64,000 nucleotides of DNA from assembly GCA_041859045.1 (NCBI GenBank), contig JBHELB010000011.1, positions 18,711 to 82,710 on the forward strand, read 5' to 3'. Positions within the stretch are counted from its first letter, which is position 1. Each line of letters begins with the position of its first letter. The notes beneath the pieces were generated by a model that made no database searches, had not been told where the DNA came from, and saw only the letters and a list, made by a program, of their open reading frames with translations. The position numbers and the translations under genes were made by a program. The stretch comes from JBHELB01 sp041859045. GTDB taxonomy: Bacteria; Hydrogenedentota; Hydrogenedentia; Hydrogenedentales; SLHB01. Below, piece after piece: positions 52,504-62,427 of this stretch.

Positions 52504-53738
52504 GCAAACCGCGTTCGCAGGTATTTCTCCAGCGTTAACAACCGGTGTGCGTGCGTGTGTTCGGCCGCAATCCGCCGCTGCGCACGGAGAACAATCGCGC
52601 GGCATTCACCGGGATGCGCCAGGAAATACGCCGCTCGATTCCGCAACTCCTCCGCATCCTCGTATAACGCCAGTTCATCGTCCGCAAACAGCTCGCGCGC
52701 ATCGCTTTGCGCGTCCGTGAGCAAAAATCCGCCCGCTGCGGGACAATCAAATAGGCGTTGATTGACTGCCGTGGGCATTTGGAGCGCGGTGGCATTCACG
52801 TTGACCTGTGTGTCCCGGTAGTACGGGGCCAGGTCGTCGAAGTAACCCACCCCGCCGCCGGTTCGCGCGGCAAGCCGGCTCCACTCCAAATCCCCCCGGA
52901 ACTCCGCCCCCAGCGGCGTCAATGCCTGAGCCAACGCCACGCGCTGGCGATAGGTATGCTCATAGTTCAGACAAAGATCCGCCAACCGAAGTTCATGCGC
53001 GGACGCGCCCGCCACAAACGGCGTCCCAAGGATTGCCGCAACACCCTGCGCGTAGGCCAGACGCGTCACCCGGCCCGTAGCGAAGGCGTTTTGGACCGCC
53101 TCGGCGAGCTGAGGATAGGGTTCGAGCCACTCCCATGTCTCTTCACGCTCGGCGACCATCGAGCGGCCCACAAACGCCACTGGCCGCGTCCACGCCGACT
53201 GGGGTCCGCCTTGGAAGAGGACCGGATCCGTGGCATGCGGCCAATAGAGCACATTTTCAAAGCCCAGGGATTCGAGAAAGGGAATGTAGAATCGCTCCCA
53301 GACCGCCGCCACGGCGTATGGATTCGCATGCACGACGCGCTCGGTCAAGACCCCGCGCGGGGTATCGGTAAACCACGTAATGTAAGGAATGCGCGCGTCC
53401 TCAAGAAATCGCGCAAGAAGCCCGCCTGAGTCCATGCCGGTGTAATTCGAGGTGAGAATAAAGTCCGGGCGGAATTCGCAAAGGGTGGAGAAGAATTGCG
53501 CCAACTGCTCGCGCGTCAGGCCCCCCATCATGGCGGAAGATACTCGCGCCACGCCCCACCCGACATCTTGCCCCGCACGTTCCCAACTCGCATCGAAAAA
53601 ATAGCCGGTATCGAGAATCAGCATGCGCGTTTGCCCCCGGAAGCGGGGGTAATCAAGCAGACGCCGCATGCCTTCTGTCAGCTCCAAGCGAGGTACGAGC
53701 ATGGCCGCTATAGTACCGAATTCCTGCTTGCCGAGCAT
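52500..53738 (-). CDS. CgeB/YkvP-like glycosyltransferase
   Basis: 412 residues. A Rossmann-like first half contains RPDFILTSNYTGMDSGGLLA, TWFTDTPRG and VLYWPHATDP. The second half ends with VNATALQMPTAVNQRLFDCP, AGGFLLTDAQSDARELF and the tail AIVLRAQRRIAAEHTHAHRL. This tail and the FDCPAAGGF motif match the Glyco_trans_1_2/CgeB group used for spore or flagellin surface glycosylation. The ATG at 53738 is given; an internal ATG at 53702 is an alternative. The neighbour downstream is the convergent bioY. Confidence 0.82.
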   Translation of the reverse strand: MLGKQEFGTIAAMLVPRLELTEGMRRLLDYPRFRGQTRMLILDTGYFFDASWERAGQDVGWGVARVSSAMMGGLTREQLAQFFSTLCEFRPDFILTSNYTGMDSGGLLARFLEDARIPYITWFTDTPRGVLTERVVHANPYAVAAVWERFYIPFLESLGFENVLYWPHATDPVLFQGGPQSAWTRPVAFVGRSMVAEREETWEWLEPYPQLAEAVQNAFATGRVTRLAYAQGVAAILGTPFVAGASAHELRLADLCLNYEHTYRQRVALAQALTPLGAEFRGDLEWSRLAARTGGGVGYFDDLAPYYRDTQVNVNATALQMPTAVNQRLFDCPAAGGFLLTDAQSDARELFADDELALYEDAEELRNRAAYFLAHPGECRAIVLRAQRRIAAEHTHAHRLLTLEKYLRTRFA

Positions 53739-53786
53739 TGTTGTCGCCTTGCCTCAGAGAAGTTACTTCTGTACCATCCACGCGAC

Positions 53787-55076
53787 ATGGATCTGACAAT
53801 TCATAAGGCTTCCGCGCTCACTCCCGGATTTCGCGCCGGATGCTCGCGGCGCGACATCACGCCAGGGGCGATGCTCCCGCTGTGGGGCTATGACCGGAAA
53901 TTCCGTCCGAACGCTCTCGCCACGGGCACACGCGATCCGCTATACGCCAAGGCGTTGGCGCTAGAGGCGGGCGGACGACGGCTTGTGGTGATCAGCCTCG
54001 ACCTTGGCCGAGCGCCTTCCGTCGATATCACCGCCGCCGTGCGCGATACCCTGCGTACGCGGTGCGGCGTTGATGCGCTGCTGCTCTGCGCCTCGCATAC
54101 GCACCACGCGCCGGTCCTTGAACTGCGCAACGCGCCGGGGCAGGGCCAAGGGACCTTCGACGAAGCGCTGAGTTACTACGCGCAGCTTCAGGAAATCCTC
54201 GTGGACGCCGCCGCGGAGGCGATCGCGAGACTTGAACCGGCCCGAATCGGCTGGGGAACCGCATCGTCGATGTTGAATCGGAACCGTCTGGTGCCTGGCC
54301 GTCCGGAGCCATGCGACCGCACACTTCTGGTGCTGCGGGTGGATCGGCTTGATGGCGCGCCGTTGGCCCGCGTGGTCAACTTCGCCGCGCACGCGACGCT
54401 GTACCCGCCGCATAAGACCGTATACAGCGCCGAGTACCCTGGAGTCATGGCCGCGTCGGTCGAGCAGGCCACCGGCGCGCTGTGCTTGTTCGTTCAGGGA
54501 GCGTCGGGTGACCTCCAGTTCGACATCGACGACGCCCGTTGGGGGCTCGACGATTTCATCGAAGACGTCGGCGCAAGGCTTGCCGACGAGGTGTTGGCCC
54601 TCGATGCGACGATCCGGCCCTCGGTCCCTTCCCGCCCCTCGCTGTGCATGCGCGCGATGGATCTTGCTTTCGATTCGCGAATTGATTTTTCCAACACGGC
54701 GCTGATCGAGCGCTTGGGCGAAGCGTTCTTCCCCGAGCTGGTTCGCGCAATCGCGCACGGGTTCTCGGATAACGTCGTTCGCCCGCATATCGAGGCGCTC
54801 GTGCTCAATGGCGAACTGGGCATCGTGGGGTTTTCCGGCGAGTTCTTTTGCGCCAATGCCCTGCGCCTGCGCGCGCAGATGGCGGGACTTCCCCTGCTCT
54901 TCGCGGGTTACTGCAACGGCCACGACATGTATTTCCCTTCGCTTGATGCCATGGCCGAGGGGGGCTATGGCGCGGAGCCGGAAGAGGCTTGGGCTGTTCC
55001 CGGCGCTGCGGAAATCATCGCCGACTCGGCAGCGGATGCGCTGAACGCCTGCCTACGCGAGGCGCAAACCCCGTAA
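53787..55076 (+). CDS. Neutral/alkaline non-lysosomal ceramidase-like hydrolase
   Basis: 429 residues matching the N-terminal catalytic part of neutral ceramidases. The start AGCSRRDITPGAMLPLWGY, the zinc-binding CASHTHHAPVLE and VNFAAHATLYPPHKTVYSAE are typical. The C-terminal immunoglobulin-like domain of full-length ceramidases is missing, as in the many short bacterial homologues whose substrates are unknown. There is no clear signal peptide, so the protein may be cytoplasmic and may act on a compound other than ceramide. The first ATG with conserved sequence is at 53787; the open frame reaches back to 53496 inside the divergent gene. Confidence 0.82.
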   Translation: MDLTIHKASALTPGFRAGCSRRDITPGAMLPLWGYDRKFRPNALATGTRDPLYAKALALEAGGRRLVVISLDLGRAPSVDITAAVRDTLRTRCGVDALLLCASHTHHAPVLELRNAPGQGQGTFDEALSYYAQLQEILVDAAAEAIARLEPARIGWGTASSMLNRNRLVPGRPEPCDRTLLVLRVDRLDGAPLARVVNFAAHATLYPPHKTVYSAEYPGVMAASVEQATGALCLFVQGASGDLQFDIDDARWGLDDFIEDVGARLADEVLALDATIRPSVPSRPSLCMRAMDLAFDSRIDFSNTALIERLGEAFFPELVRAIAHGFSDNVVRPHIEALVLNGELGIVGFSGEFFCANALRLRAQMAGLPLLFAGYCNGHDMYFPSLDAMAEGGYGAEPEEAWAVPGAAEIIADSAADALNACLREAQTP

Positions 55077-55098
55077 ATTACTTTCAGGCATCTTGTTC

Positions 55099-56880
55099 TC
55101 ACCGCGTCGCGCGGGGAAACGTCTGCCAAAGCTCGGGGACGGAACGCGGCGGATCGTCCGCCGTGCGCAACGGCGTCGTGCGCAGATCGTAAACCAGCAA
55201 CTTTCGCGCACGGGACAGATCGAGGCCGCGCGTCCATCGCAAGCTCCACGGTGTCCAGCCAAACGAGGGGAATGCCTCGGTTTGGAGGAAGATTGGTCCG
55301 AACTCATGCTCGAATACGGCAACGGGTTGGGCAGCGCTGGGCAACAGGCCGCTCTCGTCGGGGTAACGGCCGTCGTAAAGTTCCTGCCAGTCGCTCACGA
55401 AATAGCGCGGCGGCTCCTCACCCCGGTCAAGGTAGGGTCCCAGTGCGCCGCCCGTGAGCCCATTCTGCCGAAGGTAACTCTCGAGCACCGCCGACCACCC
55501 CGCCGTGGCGCCGGGTTCGCCTTGCGCTTTCAGAAAAGCGATCAGTTGTGGATAGGCCGAGCGCGTGCGGAGAATCTCGGCATCTTTCCAAAGATTCGAG
55601 CCGATCAGCGCCACAACCAACGCAACCGCCGCGACGCGCCACGCCGTTCGTCCCCTGCCGGGCCGGGTCCATAGCGCGTATGCGCCCATCCCCGCCGCCG
55701 CCGCGATAACCGGCAGCACGTAAATGAACATGCGCGCGCCCTGCATCGTCTTCACGCTGAATACAAACCACGGCACCATGAACAACGCCCAGAGATACGC
55801 AACCGCGACCCCGCCGCGGCGCTGAAGAACGTCCTGCATCAGCCACCACTTGGCGGAAGCGATCAGCGCCACCAGCGCAATCACGCCCACGGAGCCCTCA
55901 AAAAGCCACTCGAAATAGGGGTAAACCAGCATTCCAGCCCAATTGATCCCGACTCCTGTCTGCATGGATAGGCGCGGAAACAGCAGTTCAAGGAACGTAT
56001 TGTGGGGATAGGCCAAGTGCTGCATGCGAAAGAGCAAGATGCCGGGGTACGTCACCGCTTCGGCGAGTACGATCACCGCGAAGAAGCCCACGGCCATCGT
56101 CGTGCCGCCGTAGAGAAACCGTGCCAGACCGCGCCGCCACCCTTCGCCAGGACGCATGAGCAGATGCACCAACGCCAGCGCGGGCAAGGCCCCCGCGCAC
56201 TGGTAGTTCATCCAAAAACTGAGGCCCGCGAAAACGCCCGCTGCCGCGCAGTGAGCCGCGATGCCGCGCGTCGCGTCGCGCGCCGAGGTGCCTGCCGCAC
56301 GTGCATGCTGTTCGCCGCGTAAGTGCGCCAACGCCGCGAGCACGACGAAAAACGCCGCCGCGGTCTGGGGGTAGGCGTTGCGTGAATAGTAGAGGTGATA
56401 CGCCGAGACCGACATAAACAAGGTCGCCAACGCCGCCGGACCGCTCCCCGCGAGGCGCCGCACAAACAAAAACACGGCGGGCAACATCAGTATCCCGAAA
56501 AGCGCCTCAATATAGGTGGAGGCCTCGATACTCGGCCCACGCAGGGCCATCACGCCGGCAGCGAGGTAGTTGTAAAGCAATTTCGGGGAGAACGGATGCA
56601 GCGCGCCGAGAGTTTCGTACGCTTTAGGCAGCGCCTGCTCGAGCAAGAATGGCGCTCCGCCCCTGCGCTCGGCGAGCGCGGCATCCACCATTTCCCCGTA
56701 AACGCGACCCTCGTTGTATTTACTCAGTGCGTCGAGGTAATACCGTCCCTCGTCCACGCTCAAAATGCCCGCCTCGTCCAAACGCCACACGCGCAACCCA
56801 ATGCCCACGAGCAACGCCAGCGCCAGCACGCCCCACACCCAACGCGGTGTCCGCCGCTCCCGTTCCTGACCCTGTGTCAT
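55099..56880 (-). CDS. Membrane glycosyltransferase of the GT39/ArnT-like superfamily
   Basis: 593 residues with about eleven hydrophobic helices. Early DEGRYYLDALSKYNEG holds the acidic residue of the first periplasmic loop that is catalytic in GT39/ArnT/PMT-type enzymes using polyprenyl-phosphate sugars. The next loop carries SAYHLYYSRNAYPQ. The C-terminus (about 470-593) is a soluble periplasmic-type domain. The start at 56880 has GGAGGGG upstream; the open frame extends to 57036 without support. It probably glycosylates a lipid or protein outside the membrane. Confidence 0.83.
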   Translation of the reverse strand: MTQGQERERRTPRWVWGVLALALLVGIGLRVWRLDEAGILSVDEGRYYLDALSKYNEGRVYGEMVDAALAERRGGAPFLLEQALPKAYETLGALHPFSPKLLYNYLAAGVMALRGPSIEASTYIEALFGILMLPAVFLFVRRLAGSGPAALATLFMSVSAYHLYYSRNAYPQTAAAFFVVLAALAHLRGEQHARAAGTSARDATRGIAAHCAAAGVFAGLSFWMNYQCAGALPALALVHLLMRPGEGWRRGLARFLYGGTTMAVGFFAVIVLAEAVTYPGILLFRMQHLAYPHNTFLELLFPRLSMQTGVGINWAGMLVYPYFEWLFEGSVGVIALVALIASAKWWLMQDVLQRRGGVAVAYLWALFMVPWFVFSVKTMQGARMFIYVLPVIAAAAGMGAYALWTRPGRGRTAWRVAAVALVVALIGSNLWKDAEILRTRSAYPQLIAFLKAQGEPGATAGWSAVLESYLRQNGLTGGALGPYLDRGEEPPRYFVSDWQELYDGRYPDESGLLPSAAQPVAVFEHEFGPIFLQTEAFPSFGWTPWSLRWTRGLDLSRARKLLVYDLRTTPLRTADDPPRSVPELWQTFPRATR

Positions 56881-57137
56881 GTGCCCCTCCGTCCCGCCTC
56901 CCGAGCGCCTCGCAAAAACGCGCAAGGAACAGCGACCGCGCGCATGGAAAACAACGCGCTCCCCCCATTCGACCACAGGCCTTCTCAGGCAGTCAAGGCT
57001 TCCGCCGCCGCGTCTGCCGTCGAGGGTGTGGTACAATCCCTTCGCGGCGCGCCGATTGACGCGAACGCGGGTCGTGCCTATACTGGTGCGGCCGGTGCGT
57101 ACGAGTTGATAGTGCAGATGAACAGGGGGATGTTGCC

Positions 57138-57368
57138 GTGAGCCACGAAGAGAGGCCAGGATATTACAAGGATAAGGACGGAATCTGGCAGAAGGACCGT
57201 CGCAAGGGCGGAGAGCGGCGGCGAGGTCGCGCCGGGATCGAGCACCATGACCGTCGCGCGTTGCGTCGGCGCAAGGAGGATCGTGAGATTCTCGAAACCG
57301 ATCACCTGCGGATGATCGAGGACGCGCTTGAGGATTTCGCCGAGGAACATCCCCGGCATCACGAGTAG
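57138..57368 (+). CDS. Small, highly charged protein of unknown function
   Basis: 76 residues from a GTG start with AGGGGGA upstream. Very rich in Arg, Lys, Glu, Asp and His (RRKGGERRRGRAG, RRALRRRKEDREILE). The basic first half could bind nucleic acid and the acidic second half forms a probable helix. No family recognised. It is convergent with the sugar-binding lipoprotein gene, 12 bases apart. Confidence 0.45.
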   Translation: MSHEERPGYYKDKDGIWQKDRRKGGERRRGRAGIEHHDRRALRRRKEDREILETDHLRMIEDALEDFAEEHPRHHE

Positions 57369-57380
57369 AGTTAACCCCGA

Positions 57381-58697
57381 TTACGGAGCCGCCGAAGCCG
57401 CCAGTGCTGCATCGGCGGCTTGTTTCATGCCAACCAGCGCTTCGTCTGCGGTTTTCACGCGGGTAAGCACCTTGGTTTCGGCCTGCTCGACGATGTTGCG
57501 CACCTTTTCCCAGCCCGCCACGGTCGGCTCGGGCCGCGCGGCGCTCAGGGCGTCAAACGCCACACGATTGTACGGCCACTGCGCCCAAAATTCCTGGACG
57601 CGCGGGTCTTCGGCGGCGGACTTGCGGACGGGAATGTAGCCTGTACCCAAGGCCCAGCGCACGGAGGTTTCCTTCGAACTGAAGTGGCGAATGAAGTTCC
57701 ACGCCGCCCGCTGCTGTTCCGGGGTAGTGTTGAAGATAACGACATCGGGACCGTAAAGCACTGTGCGTGGATGGGTGGGATCGTCTTGGGGAATCATGGC
57801 GATGCCCCAGGACTCGCGGTCGCCTTTCATCAACACTTCCATGTTGGCCTTGTGCGAACTCGAACGCATGGCAAACGCCGCGCGCCCTTGTGCCACGGCG
57901 ACACGATCGTCGTAGCTGTCGGGCGGAATCGGCGCGGCCAGGCCCTCTTGAGCGAGGGCCTCAATCAACTTAAACGCCTTGAGCGTCGCAGACGAATCGT
58001 AGAGGGTCTGCCGCCCTTGCAGCACTTCGCCGCCCATGCTGAAAATCATGCTGTTTACCGTCGAACAGTCGATGTTCATCGGGAACGGAACGCCGCCGAT
58101 CTTGGCCTTTACTTTTCGGCATTGATCGAGAAACTCGTTCCAAGTCTTCGGCGGCTCGCTAAATCCGGCGTCGGCCAGGACTTTCTTGTTGAAATACATG
58201 ACCAGCACGCTTTTCGCGAAGGGGAATGAGTACATCTTGCCGCCAAAATCGGGGTAGCGGCAGGTCTCGAGCACGGCGGGCTGAAAATCGGCCAGTTCCT
58301 CGGCGCTCAACCCCATCTGAGGATCCGTCAGGAACGGTTCAAACGGCGTCACCGCGCCTGCCCGCGCGTAATCGACCACCATATTGCCGTACGCCACCGC
58401 CATCGCGGGCAAGGTCCCCGCCTGTATGCTCGCGCGCACCTTGCGGTAGATCTCGCTATATCCCCCGACGTACTCGGTCTCCACCGGCAGACCGCCTTGG
58501 GCGTTCATCTCCGCCATGATCTGCTTAAGAACGTCCGCCGTCTCCGTGGTCATGCGGTCCCACAACAATGCTTTGGACGCGTCAATCGGCGTGAACGTGC
58601 GCGTGGGCGGTGAGGAGGCGGTCCCGGGCGCAGTGGGCGCGCCGCAGCCTGTGACGCAGAACACCGCCAACATCGCAAATGCCACAAGCCGCCACAT
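57381..58697 (-). CDS. Extracellular sugar-binding lipoprotein of an ABC importer
   Basis: 438 residues of solute-binding family 1. The start at 58697 follows GAGG and gives a lipoprotein signal ending VFCVTGC. Family features: YSEIYRKVRASIQAGTLPAM, PQMGLSAEELADF, YSFPFAKSVLVMYFNKKVL (ligand-facing aromatic region) and RAAWNFIRHFSSKETSVRWA. Longer open starts (58736, 58754) approach or overlap the upstream gene. It probably feeds a CUT1-type importer; the only permeases here are at 29036-30801. The permease-binding protein pairing is unproven. Confidence 0.92.
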   Translation of the reverse strand: MWRLVAFAMLAVFCVTGCGAPTAPGTASSPPTRTFTPIDASKALLWDRMTTETADVLKQIMAEMNAQGGLPVETEYVGGYSEIYRKVRASIQAGTLPAMAVAYGNMVVDYARAGAVTPFEPFLTDPQMGLSAEELADFQPAVLETCRYPDFGGKMYSFPFAKSVLVMYFNKKVLADAGFSEPPKTWNEFLDQCRKVKAKIGGVPFPMNIDCSTVNSMIFSMGGEVLQGRQTLYDSSATLKAFKLIEALAQEGLAAPIPPDSYDDRVAVAQGRAAFAMRSSSHKANMEVLMKGDRESWGIAMIPQDDPTHPRTVLYGPDVVIFNTTPEQQRAAWNFIRHFSSKETSVRWALGTGYIPVRKSAAEDPRVQEFWAQWPYNRVAFDALSAARPEPTVAGWEKVRNIVEQAETKVLTRVKTADEALVGMKQAADAALAASAAP

Positions 58698-58740
58698 GTT
58701 ACGCCTCACGTCGTTTACCCTTTTTCGTCCACTCATCACG

Positions 58741-61548
58741 TTACTTGTAGCCAAAGATCATCGACCAGAGAATCAGGAAAACCAGGGTAAATCCAACCAC
58801 CAACGCCGCCGTTCCGAAAATCGCCGCCCAGAAACGGAATTCCTTCGGCGCGGGAATCGTGGTTAGACGTTTCTCAAGCTGCCCCTCTTGGACGAGTTGC
58901 TCGTAATAGCGCGGGCGTTCATGTTTGAGTTCTTCTTCGGGCACCATGCCGGTGAACATGGCCATGTCCATCGGGAACTTCTCAGGCCGGAAGTGCGTGT
59001 TGAAGAAATGGATCGTGAAGATGAACCCAACCGCCAACAGCGCCTCGTCGCTGTGGATAATCGTGGCGACGTTGATCATCCACCCCGGCAAGAAGTGCGT
59101 GAAGAACTCGGGGAACCACAGCATGAATCCCGTCGAGCCGATGATCGCCACGCCCCAGAACACCGCGAAGTAGTCGAACTTCTCCCAGTAGGTCCATTCG
59201 CCGTACTGCGGACGCGGCCCAAGGCGCAGGAACCATTTCACGGTCTGAATGAACTCGCGCACGTCGTTTAGATTCGGCACCAAACTCGACGGACCGAGCA
59301 GGAGCGATTTCCACGACATGCCGAACTCGCGCTTTCGGTGGATGATCACGCCGATGTGGATAATGAAGTCGACGATCATAATCACCGCGCAGGTGCGGTG
59401 GATGATCGCCGTCGCGCCAAACCCGCCCATCGCGTTCGCCAGCGCGACCGCCCAATCCATGTACGAGAACTTCAGCGCCATACCGGTCAGCGCCAGACCG
59501 AAGAACGTAAGGATCAGCACGAAGTGCATTTGGCGCACGATCGGATCGAAACGGCGGAACATGACGTGCGATTTCGTGGCTTCTCCGCCGCGTTGTTTCA
59601 TCTTTTCGCGCAGACTGCGCGGGAACCAGAGGAGAGTGTGCAGCGCGAAGAACGCGAACGTCCCCACAAGCAGGCCGGTCATCCCCCAGAAAGCGATAAA
59701 CAGCGCGGGATACTTTTTCGGGTCGTGGTGCGTGGCGTGAGTTAGGTAACCGGCGAACCGGCGGTGGGAACCCGCATGGCATTTTGCGCAGGTATCAACG
59801 ATGTTGGCGCGGCTCAAGTGCGATGCAGGGTCCGACGGCGGCAGAATGTCGTGCGCGCCGTGGCAGTCGTAGCACTTCGCGGCCTTGGGCGAGCCCAAGA
59901 GCGCGGCTTTGCCGTGGGTAGTCTGGAAATAGGTCGCCGAGACGTCCGCATGGCACTCGCCGCAGCTTCCCATCACGCTCTGCATAAACTCATTCGCGTC
60001 CGTGCGCTTGATGCGGTGGCTCGAATGGCAACTGCTGCAGACCGGAAGTTCGTGTCCGTTCTCCGGCTTCGAGACCAGCGGCGAGTGCACGCTAGCCATA
60101 AATACTTGCTCGACTCCGCTATGGCACGCGCCGCAGGTATCCGCGATCTTGGCTTTGCTCACGCTCGATTGTGGGTCGCGGCTGGGGCGAATCGCGTGCG
60201 CCGTGTGGCAGCTCGTGCAGGTCGCCGTGACGACGAGTCCGCTTTCGAGCAGCCCTTTTCCATGCACGCTTGTCGAGTAGTCCGCGACGACCTGTTTCTG
60301 CGAACTGGTGCCGCGCACGTCGATAACCGCGCCCTCGTTGTGGCAGCGCGCGCACAGCGCGGGCACGTTGGACGGAAACGTGGGCGACGCCGGATCGGCC
60401 TTGCCCAACGTCACATGCCCAGCGTGACAATCGAGACAGCGCGGCGCGTCCTTATCGCCCTCGCTCGCCTTAACGCCGTGGATGCTGTTCGTATGCTGCG
60501 TCACCTGATCGGCGTGGCAGATCGAGCAGTCCACTTCCGCCGTCACCTTCTCGCAGGGCCGCTGCAGTGAGGCATCCGCTCCAGTGTGACACTGCGCGCA
60601 ACGCGTGCCGCCGTGGCGCGCGCCCGCCATCGCCTCGATGTCCACTGCGGGCAATTCGCCCTTCGCCCCTCGCACGGGTTTCGAGTGGCACATCATGCAA
60701 TCGCGATCGCTCACGCCTTCGTCATAGAACACCTTGCGCGCTTTGTGGGGCTGGTGACAATCAATGCACACCGGGATGACGTGCGGATCTTTCTCCCACA
60801 ACTCCTGATTGATGATTTTCCGATGCACTTCCTCGATCAGTGCATGGCACTTGGTGCATGTGCTCACGATGTTTGCGCGGCTAATCGAAGATTTCGGGTC
60901 GGTGTCCGGCAAGATGTCGTGAGCGCTATGGCAGCTCACGCACGTTGCGGTGACCTTCAGCCCTTTCTTGCGCAACCCTTCGCCGTGGACGCCTTCCTCG
61001 TAATTCTGGAGGATGTCGTGCTGTTTGATATTCCGGCTCTTGGCCACGGGCGCGTCTTCCGCGTGGCACCCGCCGCAGGTATCGGGGATATGGATCGCAT
61101 TCGTCGCCGAATCGGGCTCGGAGGCGGGCTTGATATCGTGCTTGCCGTGACAATCCGCGCAGGACGGCGCGAGCGCGTCGCCTTTCGCCATCGCCTGACC
61201 GTGCAGACTGTTCTTGTACACGTCGAGTTCGTCGCTGTGACACGCCCCGCAGTCCACCGGCTTCAGTTTCTCGGCGTGCGGCACTTCTTTAATATCGGTG
61301 TGGCAACCGACGCACCCCAGCGGGGCATGCAACGACTTCTCGAATGGTTCCTTGGCGACGTATAGGGAAAGGGTGCCGCCATCGGGCAAGGTCTTCGAGG
61401 CCTGCACATCGTCGTGGCAGGTAAAACACATGTCGTTTTCGATAGGCGCGGGAGCGGAAGAAGTGGTTGACTCGGGCTCGGCCGCGTAGGCGGCTCCGGT
61501 CATACACGCAAAAAGCGCCAGCAAAACAAGAAAGTGCCTGTGGAACAT
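58741..61548 (-). CDS. Nineteen-haem cytochrome c fused to a cytochrome b561-like domain
   Basis: 935 residues. A signal peptide (FLVLLALFACMTGAAYAA) is followed by 19 CxxCH motifs (from CFTCH to CAKCH) within the first 620 or so residues, each a covalent haem c site. Many are arranged in repeats of the type C-x2-CH...H-D/A-I...DP-x-S...ANI-x-x-TC-x2-CH. After that comes an integral membrane part with at least five helices and candidate haem b histidines (RQMHFVLILTFFG, IHRTCAVIMIVDFIIHIG, EALLAVGFIFTIHFFNTHF). It resembles quinol-linked cytochrome b subunits. The enzyme would move electrons between the quinone pool and periplasmic acceptors or donors. The ATG at 61548 is preferred; a TTG at 61566 is in frame. 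Confidence 0.9.
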   Translation of the reverse strand: MFHRHFLVLLALFACMTGAAYAAEPESTTSSAPAPIENDMCFTCHDDVQASKTLPDGGTLSLYVAKEPFEKSLHAPLGCVGCHTDIKEVPHAEKLKPVDCGACHSDELDVYKNSLHGQAMAKGDALAPSCADCHGKHDIKPASEPDSATNAIHIPDTCGGCHAEDAPVAKSRNIKQHDILQNYEEGVHGEGLRKKGLKVTATCVSCHSAHDILPDTDPKSSISRANIVSTCTKCHALIEEVHRKIINQELWEKDPHVIPVCIDCHQPHKARKVFYDEGVSDRDCMMCHSKPVRGAKGELPAVDIEAMAGARHGGTRCAQCHTGADASLQRPCEKVTAEVDCSICHADQVTQHTNSIHGVKASEGDKDAPRCLDCHAGHVTLGKADPASPTFPSNVPALCARCHNEGAVIDVRGTSSQKQVVADYSTSVHGKGLLESGLVVTATCTSCHTAHAIRPSRDPQSSVSKAKIADTCGACHSGVEQVFMASVHSPLVSKPENGHELPVCSSCHSSHRIKRTDANEFMQSVMGSCGECHADVSATYFQTTHGKAALLGSPKAAKCYDCHGAHDILPPSDPASHLSRANIVDTCAKCHAGSHRRFAGYLTHATHHDPKKYPALFIAFWGMTGLLVGTFAFFALHTLLWFPRSLREKMKQRGGEATKSHVMFRRFDPIVRQMHFVLILTFFGLALTGMALKFSYMDWAVALANAMGGFGATAIIHRTCAVIMIVDFIIHIGVIIHRKREFGMSWKSLLLGPSSLVPNLNDVREFIQTVKWFLRLGPRPQYGEWTYWEKFDYFAVFWGVAIIGSTGFMLWFPEFFTHFLPGWMINVATIIHSDEALLAVGFIFTIHFFNTHFRPEKFPMDMAMFTGMVPEEELKHERPRYYEQLVQEGQLEKRLTTIPAPKEFRFWAAIFGTAALVVGFTLVFLILWSMIFGYK

Positions 61549-61898
61549 ACTCCTACGAGCCCCCAAGGCCTAGGCGTATCGTACCGTCCCGCATAGGCTG
61601 ATTACATAAGCGACCTTCAGACCGCACAGGGACTCCCCCGGTCCGAAACGTCGCCGTGACCTTGAACCACCCGCCATACTGATAGCATAGCGTGGCGGGA
61701 ATACGCAAACAGAACCGTGTAAAAAGCGCCGTCCGTATCCCTCGGCGAGCCGCTTTTTCGGGAATTTAACCTCCATTGCATTAGTTCACATGGTGTGCAA
61801 TTGCGCCAATTGAGGCGGACGCCCACCAAGCAATGCCCCTCGACGCGAGCGCATGGTCGACTCGGGCTTCAGGTGGCTCATCACAATAGCGAGGTGAC
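61549..61898. other. Intergenic stretch of about 350 bases without a supported gene
   Basis: Nothing convincing beyond a short inverted repeat CCCGCCA (61670-61676) / TGGCGGG (61693-61699). Small open frames here lack ribosome sites and recognisable sequence. The promoter of the multihaem cytochrome gene must lie in its left part but no clear hexamers were found. Confidence 0.5.
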
Positions 61899-62384
61899 AT
61901 GATGAACCCAGCAAAGAACACGATTTGCCTTTGGTATGACGGCGACGCCGAGGATGCGGGGCGGTTCTACGCCGAGACCTTTCCGGATTCATTTGTCGGC
62001 GCGGTGCATCGTGCACCGGGAGACTATCCGTCCGGGAAGGAAGGGGATGTGTTGACGGTCGAGTTTACCGTGATGGGAATACCCTGCCTCGGACTCAATG
62101 GCGGCCCCGCATTCAAGCACAACGAAGCCTTCTCGTTTCAGGTCGCAACCGTCGACCAGGCCGAAACCGATCGGTACTGGAACGCGATCGTCGGCAACGG
62201 CGGCCAAGAGAGCGCGTGCGGCTGGTGCAAGGACAAATGGGGATTGTCTTGGCAGATTACGCCGATCGCCCTGACGCGGGCCTTCACCGACTCCGATACC
62301 GCCGCCGCAAAGCGCGCGTTCGACGCGATGATGCAGATGACAAAGATCGACATCGCCGCTATTGAGGCGGCGCACCGCGGTTGA
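61899..62384 (+). CDS. PhnB/glyoxalase-fold protein
   Basis: 161 residues of the VOC fold, in the PhnB / '3-demethylubiquinone-9 3-methyltransferase' subgroup. That name is historical and does not imply methyltransferase activity. Typical elements: ICLWYDGDAEDAGRFYAETF at the start, FTVMGIPCLGLNGGPAF and GWCKDKWGLSWQITP in the second half. The fold usually supports metal-dependent isomerase, dioxygenase or resistance functions; the substrate is unknown. Start after GAGGTGAC; a second ATG three bases on is equally possible. The RibD-like gene follows. Confidence 0.85.
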   Translation: MMNPAKNTICLWYDGDAEDAGRFYAETFPDSFVGAVHRAPGDYPSGKEGDVLTVEFTVMGIPCLGLNGGPAFKHNEAFSFQVATVDQAETDRYWNAIVGNGGQESACGWCKDKWGLSWQITPIALTRAFTDSDTAAAKRAFDAMMQMTKIDIAAIEAAHRG

Positions 62385-62427
62385 AATGACCACGCAGAGT
62401 CGACCTTGAACACAAGGAGAGGGAACC

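Noticed and set aside
61570..61829. Two small minus-strand open frames upstream of the PhnB-like gene
   Set aside because: They overlap each other in different frames, lack ribosome sites and look unlike proteins.
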